Source: Streptomyces sp. LHD-70 (GTDB lineage Bacteria > Actinomycetota > Actinomycetes > Streptomycetales > Streptomycetaceae). From it: a stretch of DNA of 64,000 bases. Below are positions 1-8,111 of the stretch, one piece after another. The DNA lies in contig NZ_JAVIFW010000012.1 in the NCBI RefSeq assembly GCF_031157275.1, positions 124,001 through 188,000 of the forward strand. The letters run 5' to 3'. Below the pieces are notes generated by a model. It did no database searches. It was not told the origin of the DNA and saw only the letters and a program-made list of their open reading frames with translations. Each line of letters begins with the position of its first letter. The stretch's first letter is position 1. Position numbers and translations under genes: made by a program.

Positions 1-879
1 CGCCCGGCAGGCGGCGTCGATGACGGAGCTGTCACTGGCCAGGGCCCCGGTGTGGGACTGGGCGCCACGCACGGAGGCGGCGCTGGCCCCGATGGTGAGC
101 AGGACGACGGGTTTGCCGACGGCGTTGGCCTCGGCCGCGGCGGCGACAAAGTCCCGGCCGTCCCCGAAGTCCTCGCTGTAGACGGCGATCAACTCGGTCT
201 CGGGGTGCACGGTGTAGGCGCGGATCAGGTCGGCGACGGTGAGGTCGGCCTGGTTGCCGAGCGAGGCGAACCGGGAGACGCCGAGGCCGCGTTCGGCGAG
301 GATCCGGCTGAGTTCGAGGGCCATGTTGCCGCTCTGCGAAATCAGGCCGACCGGCCCGGGCGGCAGCGGATTGGACGACAGATACAGCTCGCTGCTGCTG
401 TCGAGCACGCCGAGGCAGTTGGGCCCGAGCAGCACGGCCCCGGCGGCGCGGACGCGTTCCGTGAGCCGTGTCTGCACCTCCCGGCCCTCCTGCCCGGTCT
501 CGGCGAACCCGGCAGTGATCGCCACGATGGCCTTGGCCCCGGCCCCGAGCGCGTCGTCGACGGCGGCCTCGAACCCGGCCGCCGGTACGGCGATCACGGC
601 GAGGTCCACCTGCTGGGGCAGCGCGGCCATGGACGGGTACACGGGCCGGCCGAGCACGGGCTCACCGCGCCGGTTGACCAGGAACACCGGCCGGTGCTCG
701 CGCATCCGCAGGGCCTGGACACTGATCCAGTTGCCCCACTTGGACGTGTCGTTGCTGGCCCCGACGACGGCGACGGCGTTGGGCGTGAACAGGGCGCGCA
801 GATCGCGGGGGGTGCCGGGGCCCCGGTCGGGCTGGTGGTCGGGAAGGGGCGGCGTCGGGTGCGCTGCGTCGACGGTCAT
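1..879 (-). CDS. Acetate--CoA ligase (NDP-forming) family / CoA-binding protein, partial
   Basis: Reading leftward from ATG at 877-879, 293 codons are present and the gene runs off the left edge. After a short proline-rich N-terminus the protein enters a CoA-binding Rossmann fold (LFTPNAVAVVGASND, VFLVNRRG, VDLAVIAVPA), followed by the succinyl-CoA-synthetase-like second domain (AVLLGPNCLGVLDSS, VGLISQSGNMALEL, GNQADLTVADLIRAY). These are the first two domains of ADP-forming acyl-CoA synthetases, which make acyl-CoA from acid, CoA and ATP with a phosphohistidine intermediate. The ATP-grasp part, if present, lies outside the window, so a stand-alone CoA-binding subunit cannot be excluded. The 220 bases upstream hold only low-complexity G-rich sequence and short direct repeats of GGGCCTCT. 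The acyl substrate cannot be told from the sequence. Confidence 0.8.
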   Translation of the reverse strand, partial: MTVDAAHPTPPLPDHQPDRGPGTPRDLRALFTPNAVAVVGASNDTSKWGNWISVQALRMREHRPVFLVNRRGEPVLGRPVYPSMAALPQQVDLAVIAVPAAGFEAAVDDALGAGAKAIVAITAGFAETGQEGREVQTRLTERVRAAGAVLLGPNCLGVLDSSSELYLSSNPLPPGPVGLISQSGNMALELSRILAERGLGVSRFASLGNQADLTVADLIRAYTVHPETELIAVYSEDFGDGRDFVAAAAEANAVGKPVVLLTIGASAASVRGAQSHTGALASDSSVIDAACRA

Positions 880-1099
880 GAGGGCCTCCGGGGCGGCGGG
901 TGCGGGTGCGGGCGGGCGGGGCGGGGCAACGGCGGGGCGCTGGGTGCCGGTGGGGTCAAGTGCGAGGGGACACGGTCGAGTTGCCGGGCATGTGACGTAC
1001 GGGCCTCTGGGCCTCTGGGCCTACGGCGTACTGGCGTATTGCGCACGTACGGGCCTACGGGTGGAGCGGCGAGGAAGCGGCCCCCGAGGACCGCGCGCC

Positions 1100-1963
1100 T
1101 CACACCGGCGCCGGCTCCTCCGCGAGGTCCGGCGCCGGCTTCTCCGCGAGGTCCGGCACCGGATGGCCCGCGCCCCAGGCGTCCGCGCCGCCGTCCACGA
1201 CGACGGTGGTGCCCGTGACGTACGCCCCGCCGGGCGAGGCGAGGAAGGAGAGGACTCCGGCCACGTCCTCGGGGGTGCCGAGACGGCCGAGCGGAACGGA
1301 CCGGGCCCAGCGGTCGCGGTCCTCGGCGGAGTAGTGGCCGTCGAGCCCGTCGGTGGCGATCGTGCCGGGCGCCACGCACACCGTGCGGATTCCGTACCGG
1401 CTCCACTCCAGGCTCAGGCCCGCCGCCAGGTTCTCCACCGCGGCCCGCGCCGCGGTGGCATGAGCGAAGCCGGGGATGCCGCGCCGGGGAGAGAACGCGA
1501 TGAAGAAGACGGCGCCGCCGCCCTGGGGAATCATCGCGCGCCGGGCCACTTCGCGGGTCACGTTCCAGGTGGCGTCGACGGCGAGACGGTGCACGGCGCG
1601 CCAGCCGTTCGGGGTGATCTCCTCGGCGGGGGCGGAGAATTGGCCGCCCGCGTTGTTGACCAGGACGTCGATCCGGCCGAAGGCGTCGAGCGCGCGGTCG
1701 ACCACGGCGGTGACCTGCTCGGGTTCCCTGATGTCGGCGGACATCGCCAGAGCTGTCCCGCCGAAGGACTCGATCTCCTCGACGACCCGGGCCAGCGGTT
1801 CGGGCCGTCGGCCGCACACCAGGACCCGCGCGCCGGCCGCCGCGAGGGCAAGGGCCGTGGCCCGGCCGATACCGGTTCCTCCGCCGGTCACCAGCGCCGT
1901 ACGGCCGTCGTGGACGTCCGGCCTGAGGACGCCGGAGTACGGCAGGGGGGAGTTGATGCGCAC
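1100..1963 (-). CDS. SDR-family oxidoreductase of the enoyl/dienoyl-CoA reductase type
   Basis: The protein has 287 aa. The start is GTG at 1961-1963, five bases after a perfect AGGAGG. The dinucleotide motif TGGGTGIG (about residues 26-33) and the structural NNAG motif (about 102-105) mark a classical short-chain dehydrogenase. The usual Tyr-x3-Lys catalytic pair is absent: the segment reads FAHATAARAAVENL, with Ala and Arg at the Tyr and Lys positions. This is seen in the trans-2-enoyl-CoA / 2,4-dienoyl-CoA reductase branch, to which VAPGTI and the EW after the active-site helix also point. The extreme C-terminus is a tandem duplication (PDLAEKPA, PDLAEEPA) encoded by a 24-bp direct repeat. 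The gene diverges from a TetR regulator, and an 18-bp palindrome lies 40 bp upstream of the start, so repression by that TetR is likely. Reduction of an enoyl-CoA is the best guess. Confidence 0.85.
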   Translation of the reverse strand: MRINSPLPYSGVLRPDVHDGRTALVTGGGTGIGRATALALAAAGARVLVCGRRPEPLARVVEEIESFGGTALAMSADIREPEQVTAVVDRALDAFGRIDVLVNNAGGQFSAPAEEITPNGWRAVHRLAVDATWNVTREVARRAMIPQGGGAVFFIAFSPRRGIPGFAHATAARAAVENLAAGLSLEWSRYGIRTVCVAPGTIATDGLDGHYSAEDRDRWARSVPLGRLGTPEDVAGVLSFLASPGGAYVTGTTVVVDGGADAWGAGHPVPDLAEKPAPDLAEEPAPV

Positions 1964-2002
1964 AGCGCCTCCTGAGGGTCTGCGGACTACCGCTGTTGTG
2001 AT

Positions 2003-2020
2003 TGACTGATGCGTCAGTCA
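2003..2020. promoter_or_regulatory. Operator-like palindrome (site 1) of the SDR/TetR pair
   Basis: TGACTGATGCGTCAGTCA is an inverted repeat with 8 of 9 arm positions complementary. It lies in the SDR promoter region of the SDR-TetR intergenic space. Size, symmetry and position fit a TetR-family operator; binding is inferred. Confidence 0.7.
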
Positions 2021-2110
2021 GCCATCGCATCGCAACGGCCGTCAAGAGGGTCGACGTGATGGGTTTCCGCTCTTGCCAAGGGGATTGGCGATGCCCCACC
2101 ATGCGGAGGT

Positions 2111-2128
2111 GATCTGACGCCTCAGTCA
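2111..2128. promoter_or_regulatory. Operator-like palindrome (site 2) of the SDR/TetR pair
   Basis: GATCTGACGCCTCAGTCA matches site 1 at 13 of 18 positions and keeps the CTGA/TCAG core. It lies 39 bp before the TetR start, where it could give autoregulation. The two sites are 108 bp apart. Confidence 0.6.
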
Positions 2129-2166
2129 GAATCCGACAGGCGCAGAACGAGAAACGGAGCGGCTCG

Positions 2167-2826
2167 ATGGCCACGCGGAGCACCGGCAACGTCCCCGACA
2201 CCGGGGACGACACTCGCCGGCGGCGCATTCTGGAGGAGACCTGGCAGCTCATCGCCGAGCGCGGGATCCACTCCGTACGGATCGCCGACATCGCACGCGC
2301 CTGCGGCACCAGCACGGGCACGGTGCACTACCACTTTCCGGGCAAGGACGACGTGCTGGCGGAGGCTCTGCGGCACTGCGTGAGCCAGGCGTTCACCCGG
2401 CAGAGCATCGAGCTGCGGGCCATCGACGACGCGCACGCGCGGATGCTGAAACTCATCGACCTGCAGCTGCCGCGCTTCGGGCAGGTCCGCGACGAGTGGT
2501 CGATCTGGCTGCAGTACTGGGCCGAGGCGGCGCTGCGCCCCGAACTCCGCCCGGCGCACAACGAGTACTACGACCGGTGGCAGGACACGGTCCGCAGGAT
2601 CGCGCGGCGCGGACAGCGGCAGGGGGTCTTCCGCACGGACGTCGACCCGGACGTCGTCGCGCTGCGGCTGACAGCCCTCACCGACGGGGCTGCGATCCAG
2701 GTGCTCACCGGTGTGCGCGGCATGACGGTGAGCACCATGCGGGAACTCCTGGTGGAACAGGTCGCCAGGGAACTCCTGCCCGCACCGGCCCACGCATCCC
2801 CGGTGACCGCGTACGGGGCGGGCTGA
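2167..2826 (+). CDS. TetR/AcrR-family transcriptional regulator
   Basis: The protein has 219 aa and starts at ATG 2167, with CGGAG upstream. The N-terminal helix-turn-helix is clear at about residues 19-62 (RRILEETWQLIAERG, IADIARACGTSTGTVHYHF, KDDVLAEAL). The ligand domain has the BetI-like C-terminal pattern (RFGQVRDEWSIWLQYWAEA, RRIARRGQRQGVFRTD, LTALTDGAAIQVLTG). It diverges from the SDR gene, and two similar palindromes lie between them, so it most likely represses the SDR gene and itself. The effector is unknown; an acyl-CoA would fit the neighbours. Confidence 0.9.
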   Translation: MATRSTGNVPDTGDDTRRRRILEETWQLIAERGIHSVRIADIARACGTSTGTVHYHFPGKDDVLAEALRHCVSQAFTRQSIELRAIDDAHARMLKLIDLQLPRFGQVRDEWSIWLQYWAEAALRPELRPAHNEYYDRWQDTVRRIARRGQRQGVFRTDVDPDVVALRLTALTDGAAIQVLTGVRGMTVSTMRELLVEQVARELLPAPAHASPVTAYGAG

Positions 2827-2929
2827 CGGCAGGCCGGGAGCGCGACCGGCGCACGACCTCCTGGAAGCGCGCGGAGGCCAATGCCCGCTCCACCGCGCCG
2901 TTTTCACCCTCCTACCGGGCCCCCGGACG

Positions 2930-3310
2930 CCTGGTCAACACCGGCCCGAACTTCGCCCTCTTCGTCAACTGCTGCTCTACTACGTACCCCTGCTCACCGG
3001 ACCCAACTTCTGGACCACACTCGCCTGTTGGGGAGTCTTCGGCATCGGCCTCGCCGGCTTCGTGCCGCTCACCGCCTTGATGCCCGGACTCGTACGCCCC
3101 GCCGACAGCGCGAACGCGCTCGCCGTCTACAGGTTCGCCGCCGGCCTCTCCGCCTTCGTCGGCCCCGCTCTCGTCGGCCTGCTCGGCGGCACCGCGCACA
3201 TGACCCTGCTCATCTGGACCTTCGTCGGCCTCTACCTCGCGGCCGCTGCCGTAAGCCTCACCCTCAACTCCCGCGTCGACCCCGGCTACCGCGGGCCGGT
3301 CAAGGCGTAG
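2930..3310 (+). pseudogene. C-terminal remnant of a multi-helix (probably MFS) transporter
   Basis: Two reading frames join into a transporter-like segment: VNTGPNFALFV in one, then LLYYVPLLTGPNFW, GVFGIGLAGFVPLTALMP, SANALAVYRFAAGLSAFVG and TLLIWTFVGLYLAAAAVSL in another, ending at TAA or TAG near 3310. The switch between frames falls at about 2960-2970 and implies a frameshift. About three hydrophobic helices remain and there is no N-terminal part upstream, since the TetR gene ends at 2826. A complete MFS carrier has about 400 residues, so this is a truncated, frameshifted fossil. The last 82 codons could be mistaken for a gene starting at GTG 3062, but no ribosome binding site supports that. 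The transporter family is assigned by general character only. Confidence 0.55.
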
Positions 3311-3566
3311 TGTTCCGTGCCTCCCGACCCGTGGGGTGCGTAAACAGGGGCGCGAGTGAGCGCTTGCTGACGACGGCGGCGATCATCTCCTCGAATGCCT
3401 CGCCGGTCTCGTCGTACGATGCTGTACGGCCATGCGCCGCCGCTCCTGTGGGTCGTTCGGTACGAGGACGCCCGACCGAGTCTGCTGCGCCGGGGCCGGG
3501 AGGCCGTACTGGCAGAGTGACACGAAGAACCGGGCCGGTTTCCCTCGTATCACCCAACCAGCGTTT
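3311..3566. other. Non-coding stretch between transporter remnant and P450
   Basis: No gene with a plausible start is visible. A short open segment near 3425-3520 reads like a decayed protein end (VVRYEDARPSLLRRG), but it has no ribosome binding site or family signature. The region looks like degraded sequence. Confidence 0.4.
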
Positions 3567-4859
3567 TCAGGCGAGTGTGACCTCCACCGGCAGCTCCTTG
3601 ATGCCGTTGACGAAGTTGGAGCGCACCCGCGGCACCGGCCCCGCGAGGCGGATGTCCGCCAGGCGCGGGATCAACTCCTCGAACATGATGCGGATCTCGG
3701 TACGCGCGAGCAGATTGCCCAGGCACAGGTGCGGGCTGCCCTTGCCGAACGTGACGTGGTCGTTGTCCTGCCGGGCGACGTCGAAGTCGTACGGGTTGCC
3801 GAAGACCTCCTCGTCCCGGTTGCCGGAGGCGAACCACATCACCACCTTGTCGCCCTCCTTGAGCTGCTTGCCGCCCAGCTCGACGTCCCGCGTCGCGGTC
3901 CGCCGGAAGTGGTAGACGGGGGAGGCCCAGCGCAGGAACTCCTCCACCGCGGTGGGGATCAGCGACGGGTCGTCCCGCAGGCGGGCCAGCTGCTCGGGGT
4001 GCTGGAGCAGCGCCAGCATCGAGTGCGTGATGGTGTGCCGCGTCGTCTCGTTGCCGGCGACGACCAGGAGCAGGAAGTAGTTGTCGAAGTCCCGGGCGGA
4101 GAGCGGCACCCCGTCGCGCGGGGTCTCGTTGACGAGCCGCGAGATCAGGTCCGTGCCGCTGCCGCCGCGCCGCTGCCGGGCCAACTCCCTTCCGTACGCG
4201 AAGACTTCGAGGGAGGCGGGGGAGCGGAACGGCAGATCGCGGAACTGCTCGCTCTCCGCGCTGTGCAGCAGCACGTCCGCGTAGTCCGGGTCGGTGTTGC
4301 CGATGATGCGGTTGCCCCAGTCGATGAGCTGCTGGTTGTCCTCGGGCGGCACGTCCAGGAGGCGGGCCAGGACGTTGATGGGGAAGTCCGCCGACACCTC
4401 CTTGACGAAGTCGAAGGTGCCCTTGGCGAGGGCCGCGTCGAGAGTGGTGGCGGTCAAGCCGCGCAGGAAGTCCGCGTAGCTGTTGATCACGCTCGCGCCG
4501 AACTGCCGCTGCAGCACGCTGCGCAGCGCCCGGTGGCGGACGCCGTCCAGCTCCAGGATGGAGGCGCGCTTCTTGATCTGGTCCTCGTCGACCTCCTCCA
4601 GGTTCACGAACCTCGTGGACGTGAAGGTCTCCGCGTCCCGGTCGACCCGGGCGATGTCGGCGTGCCGGGTCACCGACCAGAAGCCGGAGTTGGGCGCGTC
4701 CTCCTCCTGCCAGTGCACCGGGTCCTCGTGCCGCAGGGTGTGGAACATCCGCCAGGGCGTCACGCCGTCGGTGAAGCGGTCCAGGTCGGCGAGGTCCACG
4801 TCGGCGAGGGGGAGGGGTTCGCGGACGGCTTCGGTCAGGGGGCTGGTGGTCTTGGTCAT
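3567..4859 (-). CDS. Cytochrome P450
   Basis: The protein has 430 aa with all core P450 motifs: the I-helix oxygen-activation site AGNETT (about 268-273), ExxR within EEFLRW (about 306-311), and the heme loop FGKGSPHLCLG with the axial Cys at about 379. ATG follows a GAAGAGAG ribosome binding site. No signal peptide or membrane anchor is present, so it is a soluble bacterial class I P450 needing ferredoxin and reductase. Both are encoded just across the divergent promoter (6677-8101). It is the second gene of a leftward unit behind the glutamine-synthetase-like gene. The 70-bp gap contains three imperfect 10-bp repeats (GGCGGTACA-type). In context it may hydroxylate the aromatic ring or side chain of the gamma-glutamylated amine. 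The CYP family cannot be assigned without comparison. Confidence 0.95.
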   Translation of the reverse strand: MTKTTSPLTEAVREPLPLADVDLADLDRFTDGVTPWRMFHTLRHEDPVHWQEEDAPNSGFWSVTRHADIARVDRDAETFTSTRFVNLEEVDEDQIKKRASILELDGVRHRALRSVLQRQFGASVINSYADFLRGLTATTLDAALAKGTFDFVKEVSADFPINVLARLLDVPPEDNQQLIDWGNRIIGNTDPDYADVLLHSAESEQFRDLPFRSPASLEVFAYGRELARQRRGGSGTDLISRLVNETPRDGVPLSARDFDNYFLLLVVAGNETTRHTITHSMLALLQHPEQLARLRDDPSLIPTAVEEFLRWASPVYHFRRTATRDVELGGKQLKEGDKVVMWFASGNRDEEVFGNPYDFDVARQDNDHVTFGKGSPHLCLGNLLARTEIRIMFEELIPRLADIRLAGPVPRVRSNFVNGIKELPVEVTLA

Positions 4860-4929
4860 AGGGCGTTCTCTCTTCGGATTCGGTGTGACGGCGGTACAGG
4901 CGGTGCAGGCGGTATAGGCGTCACCGGCG

Positions 4930-6324
4930 TCACAGGTGGAAGGCGTACTCGGTGAACTCCCAGTCGGTGACGTGCCGTTGGAAGCGGGCCACCTCGTCGC
5001 GCTTGTACGTCAGGTAGGAGGCGGTGAACTCCTTGCCGAGGACGTCGGCGAGGGCGGTGTCCGCCTCCAAGGCGTCCAGGGCGGCGGGCAGGTTCTGGGG
5101 CAGCAGGGCGGACCTGGCGGTGTCGTAGCCGTAGCCCTCCAGCGGGGCGGGCGGCTCCTCGCCGGCGAGCACGCCGAGCAGCGCGGCGGCGATCGTCCCG
5201 GCGATCATCAGGTACGGGTTGGCACTGGCGTCCCCGAGCCGGACCTCCAGGCGCGCCCCGGGGCCGCGCTCGGGCGGGATCCGGACCAGGGCGCTGCGGT
5301 TGTCCAGGCCCCAGTCGACCAGCCACGGGGCGAGGGTGTCCGGGCCGAACCGCTTGAACGAGTTGACCGTGGGGTTGGCGAGCGCCGTGAGCGCCGGGGC
5401 GTGCGCGAGGACCCCGGCCACGGCGTGCCGGGCGGCGGCGGAGAGCCCGTACGGCGCCGAGGGGTCGTCGAAGGCGTTCGCCCCGCCGCCACCCGCACTG
5501 CCGCCCTCCTCGGTGCCGTCTCCCGCGTCCGTGACGCAGGACAGGTGCAGATGGAAACCGGAACCGCCCGCGTCGTTGAAGGGCTTGGCCATGAACGTGG
5601 CCAGCCTGCCCTCCTTACGGGCGAGTTCCTTGATCGCCGACTTGAATCGGAAGGACCGGTCGGCGGCGTCCATGGCGTCCGTGTGGGTCAGGTTGATCTC
5701 GAACTGCCCGCCGTCGAACTCGTGGTTGCCGTTGGTCACGCCGATGCCGAGCTCGCGCAATTGGCGCAGGGTGCGCAGCAGGTGGTTGTCGCCGTCGGCG
5801 CGCAGGCCCGCCGTGTAGACGACGCCGGCGGCTTCGTCGTAGCGCCGCCAGCCGGTGGGCGTGCCGGGTGCGGGCTCGCAGAGGAAGTACTCCAGCTCCG
5901 GGCCGATCACCGGGTGCAGGCCGTGCTGTGCGCACCGGTCGAGGACGGTACGGAGCAGGTCCCGCGGCGACTCGGGGGCGGGCCGGCCGGTCGCCGGGTC
6001 GGTGACGTCGCCCAGACAGCTCGCGACGCCGGGCTCCCACGGCAGCGCGGTGAGCGTGTCGAGGTCGGGGCGTACGCAGATGTCGGGCAGCCCGGCGTCC
6101 AGGCCGCCGGCGACCGGGACCACGTCGCCCTGCGGGCTCGTGTGGTAGACGGCGCGGCAGAAGGCGAGCCCGTGGTCGCAGGCCGAGGGCAGGTGGTCGA
6201 GCAGGACGTCACGGGCCCGGTCGCTGCCGATGAGGTCGGGATAGGTCACCCGGACCACGTCGATGCCCTCGGCGGCGAGCCGGTCCATGTGCCGGTGTGC
6301 GGGGTGGGTTTCGGATGCGCTCAC
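4930..6324 (-). CDS. Glutamine synthetase-like gamma-glutamyl-amine ligase
   Basis: I chose GTG at 6322-6324 (464 aa) because GAGGAG lies six bases upstream; the frame stays open further but with unlikely composition. Glutamine synthetase signatures are intact: GPELEYFL and EFDGGQFEIN metal-binding glutamates, SGFHLHLS, NPTVNSFKR, and the glutamate/phosphate-binding segment RIPPERGPGARLEVRLGD followed by ANPYL. The N-terminus lacks the ammonium-site latch of true GlnA, and the length fits GS-like enzymes that join glutamate to amines (PuuA, GlnA3, GlnA4, and the aniline enzymes AtdA1/TdnQ). The reaction would be glutamate + amine + ATP to a gamma-glutamylamide. A PuuD-like hydrolase and an aldehyde dehydrogenase at the far end of the locus support this. 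Its promoter carries a GTTTGGCGTCAAAC operator. The substrate is unknown; the ring-cleavage genes suggest an aromatic amine. Confidence 0.85.
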   Translation of the reverse strand: MSASETHPAHRHMDRLAAEGIDVVRVTYPDLIGSDRARDVLLDHLPSACDHGLAFCRAVYHTSPQGDVVPVAGGLDAGLPDICVRPDLDTLTALPWEPGVASCLGDVTDPATGRPAPESPRDLLRTVLDRCAQHGLHPVIGPELEYFLCEPAPGTPTGWRRYDEAAGVVYTAGLRADGDNHLLRTLRQLRELGIGVTNGNHEFDGGQFEINLTHTDAMDAADRSFRFKSAIKELARKEGRLATFMAKPFNDAGGSGFHLHLSCVTDAGDGTEEGGSAGGGGANAFDDPSAPYGLSAAARHAVAGVLAHAPALTALANPTVNSFKRFGPDTLAPWLVDWGLDNRSALVRIPPERGPGARLEVRLGDASANPYLMIAGTIAAALLGVLAGEEPPAPLEGYGYDTARSALLPQNLPAALDALEADTALADVLGKEFTASYLTYKRDEVARFQRHVTDWEFTEYAFHL

Positions 6325-6444
6325 CGATGTCTCCTCAAGGGGAAGTGGGGCGCCTCCCAGGGCGCGCAGGGCACTGGGGGAAGGGGGAACGGTGGACGCG
6401 GCGACGCACTGCGTGGGGAACGCGGGGCCGCATCCGAATCCGTC

Positions 6445-6486
6445 GTTTGGCGTCAAACCGTAGGGACGGAAGTCATCGCCCCGCAA
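6445..6486 (-). promoter_or_regulatory. Leftward promoter and operator of the GS-like/P450 unit
   Basis: On the minus strand, -35 TTGCGG (6481-6486) and -10 TACGGT (6457-6462) are separated by 18 bp. The 14-bp palindrome GTTTGGCGTCAAAC (6445-6458) overlaps the end of the -10, the place where a repressor blocks initiation. The same motif lies at 6553-6566 on the divergent promoter. Confidence 0.65.
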
Positions 6487-6523
6487 GGGGTCGGCAACAG
6501 AAATTTATCCATCCGGATAGCTA

Positions 6524-6566
6524 TTGACCAGGGTCCCGCGGGTTCCTATGTTGTTTGACATCAAAC
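6524..6566 (+). promoter_or_regulatory. Rightward promoter and operator of the ferredoxin-dioxygenase operon
   Basis: -35 TTGACC (6524-6529) and -10 TATGTT (6547-6552) have an ideal 17-bp spacer. The palindrome GTTTGACATCAAAC (6553-6566) directly follows the -10, covering the expected start point. It agrees with the leftward operator at 12 of 14 positions, so one repressor should control both transcripts. The TetR at 12225 is the obvious candidate. Confidence 0.7.
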
Positions 6567-6676
6567 GAGAGCGGGCGGTGCTCACCGCCCACGCCGGCCG
6601 GACCCGCCCCGCGCGCCCGGCCCGCCCGTGACTCTTCCTCTCCCTGCCCGACGCCCCAGTACCCGGAGGTACGGCC

Positions 6677-6865
6677 ATGAAGGTCGTCGTCGACATGAAC
6701 AAGTGCCAGGACCACGGCCAGTGCGTCTTCGCCGCCCCCGATGTCTTCAGCTTCGACGACGCCGGTCGTCTCGCCTACGTCGGCGACCCCGACGACGCGC
6801 TGCGCGACGAGGTCGAGGAAGCCGCGGACGTCTGCCCCCTGCAGGCCATCCGGATCGAGGGCTGA
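6677..6865 (+). CDS. Single-cluster ferredoxin, P450 redox partner
   Basis: This 62-aa acidic protein starts at ATG 6677 with GGAGGT eight bases upstream. The cluster ligands are visible as KCQDHGQC near the N-terminus and the distal Cys in DVCPLQAI. The pattern CxxHxxC...CP, with His where a second CxxC cysteine would be, is typical of short actinobacterial ferredoxins that serve P450s. The cluster is either 3Fe-4S or a His-ligated 4Fe-4S. It passes electrons from the reductase three bases downstream to the P450 encoded on the other side of the divergent promoter. It is the first gene of the rightward operon. Confidence 0.93.
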   Translation: MKVVVDMNKCQDHGQCVFAAPDVFSFDDAGRLAYVGDPDDALRDEVEEAADVCPLQAIRIEG

Positions 6866-6868
6866 GCG

Positions 6869-8101
6869 ATGAGCACGCCCACCGTGCGGGCCGTGCGCGC
6901 ACCCGTCGTGGTGGCCGGCGCGTCCATGGCCGGACTGCGCGCCGCCGAACAGCTGCGCGCCGCCGGCTGGGACGGCCCGGTCACGCTCGTCGGCGCCGAG
7001 CCTCACATGCCGTACAACCGGCCCCCGCTGTCCAAGGAGGTGCTGGCCGGGAAGGCGTCCTTCGAGTCCCTTGCCTTCCGGCCCCGGGCGAGCGTCGCCG
7101 ACGTGGCCTGGCGCCTCGGCACCCGCGTCGCCGCGGCCGACCTGGACCGGCGCACCGTCCGGCTCGACGACGGCGACACCCTCTCGTACGCCGGACTCGT
7201 GATCGCCACCGGCATGCGCCCGCGCCGACTGACCTGCCCCGGACCGCTCGCCGGCCGGCACGCCGTCCGCACCCTCGACGACGCCCGGGGCCTGCGCGCC
7301 GCGCTGACCCGGCCCGGGGCGCGGGTGGTCGTGGTGGGGGCCGGGTTCATCGGCTGCGAGGTCGCCGCCACCGCCGTCGCGCTCGGTGCCGCCGAGGTCA
7401 CCGTCGTCGACCCGCTGCCGCTGCCGATGGTCGGCCCGCTCGGCGAACTCCTCGCCTCCGCCCTCCGGAAACGCCACGAGAACCGCGGGGTCCGCTTCGC
7501 CCTCGGCACCGGAGTGACCGCCTTCGAGGGCGAGGACCAGGTCACCGGGGTCGTCCTCGGCGACGGCACCGTCCTGCCCGCCGACGTGGTCGTGGAGTCG
7601 GTCGGCTCCGTCGCCAACACCGAGTGGCTGGACGGCAACGGGCTCGACCTCGCCGACGGCGTCCGCACCGACGCCCACCTGCGCGCGGGCGGACGGCCCG
7701 AGGTGGTCGCCGTGGGCGACGTGGCGCGCTTCCCCAACGCCCGCTACGACGGCGTCCCGCGCCGCGTCGAGCACTGGTCGATCCCCACCGACACCGCCAG
7801 GCACGCGGCCCGCGTCCTCACCGCCCGGCTCACCGGTGACCAGCACGACCCGGACCCGTTCGCTCCGCTGCCCACCTTCTGGAGCGACCAGCACGACTTC
7901 CGCCTGCAGTCCTTCGGCGCCCCCGCCCTCGGCCAGGCCGACGTACGCATCCTGGACGGCGACCCCGACGGCGACGTCATCGCCGGATACCACCGGGACG
8001 GCCGGCTCGTGGGCGTCGTGGCCCTCGGCGGTCCGACCGCGGCGGCGGCCGCCGCCCGGCACCGCGCCGCACTCCTCAAGCATCCCGCCCGCACCGCGTA
8101 A
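6869..8101 (+). CDS. NAD(P)H:ferredoxin reductase (FAD)
   Basis: This 410-aa flavoprotein belongs to the putidaredoxin-reductase type. The FAD-binding start VVAGASMAGLRAAEQL lies at about residues 12-27, NRPPLSK follows at about 50, the NAD(P)-binding motif GAGFIGCEVAA at about 155-165, and the second flavin contact VVAVGDVARFPN at about 275. The C-terminal reductase domain (HWSIPTDTARHAARVL, FWSDQHDFRLQSFG) is complete. The gene starts three bases after the ferredoxin stop. With that ferredoxin it forms the electron chain for the P450 at 3567-4859; supplying the second P450 at 32566 is also possible. Confidence 0.93.
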   Translation: MSTPTVRAVRAPVVVAGASMAGLRAAEQLRAAGWDGPVTLVGAEPHMPYNRPPLSKEVLAGKASFESLAFRPRASVADVAWRLGTRVAAADLDRRTVRLDDGDTLSYAGLVIATGMRPRRLTCPGPLAGRHAVRTLDDARGLRAALTRPGARVVVVGAGFIGCEVAATAVALGAAEVTVVDPLPLPMVGPLGELLASALRKRHENRGVRFALGTGVTAFEGEDQVTGVVLGDGTVLPADVVVESVGSVANTEWLDGNGLDLADGVRTDAHLRAGGRPEVVAVGDVARFPNARYDGVPRRVEHWSIPTDTARHAARVLTARLTGDQHDPDPFAPLPTFWSDQHDFRLQSFGAPALGQADVRILDGDPDGDVIAGYHRDGRLVGVVALGGPTAAAAAARHRAALLKHPARTA

Positions 8102-8111
8102 GGAACCCCAA

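Noticed and set aside
52..1218. Long plus-strand open frame of 388 codons opposite the CoA-ligase and SDR genes
   Set aside because: It is antisense to two genes with clear domain motifs; its translation is Gly/Arg-rich with no family signature, as expected for high-GC shadow frames.
3432..4955. Plus-strand 507-codon open frame opposite the P450
   Set aside because: The minus strand has complete P450 motifs; the plus frame is low complexity and has no ribosome binding site.
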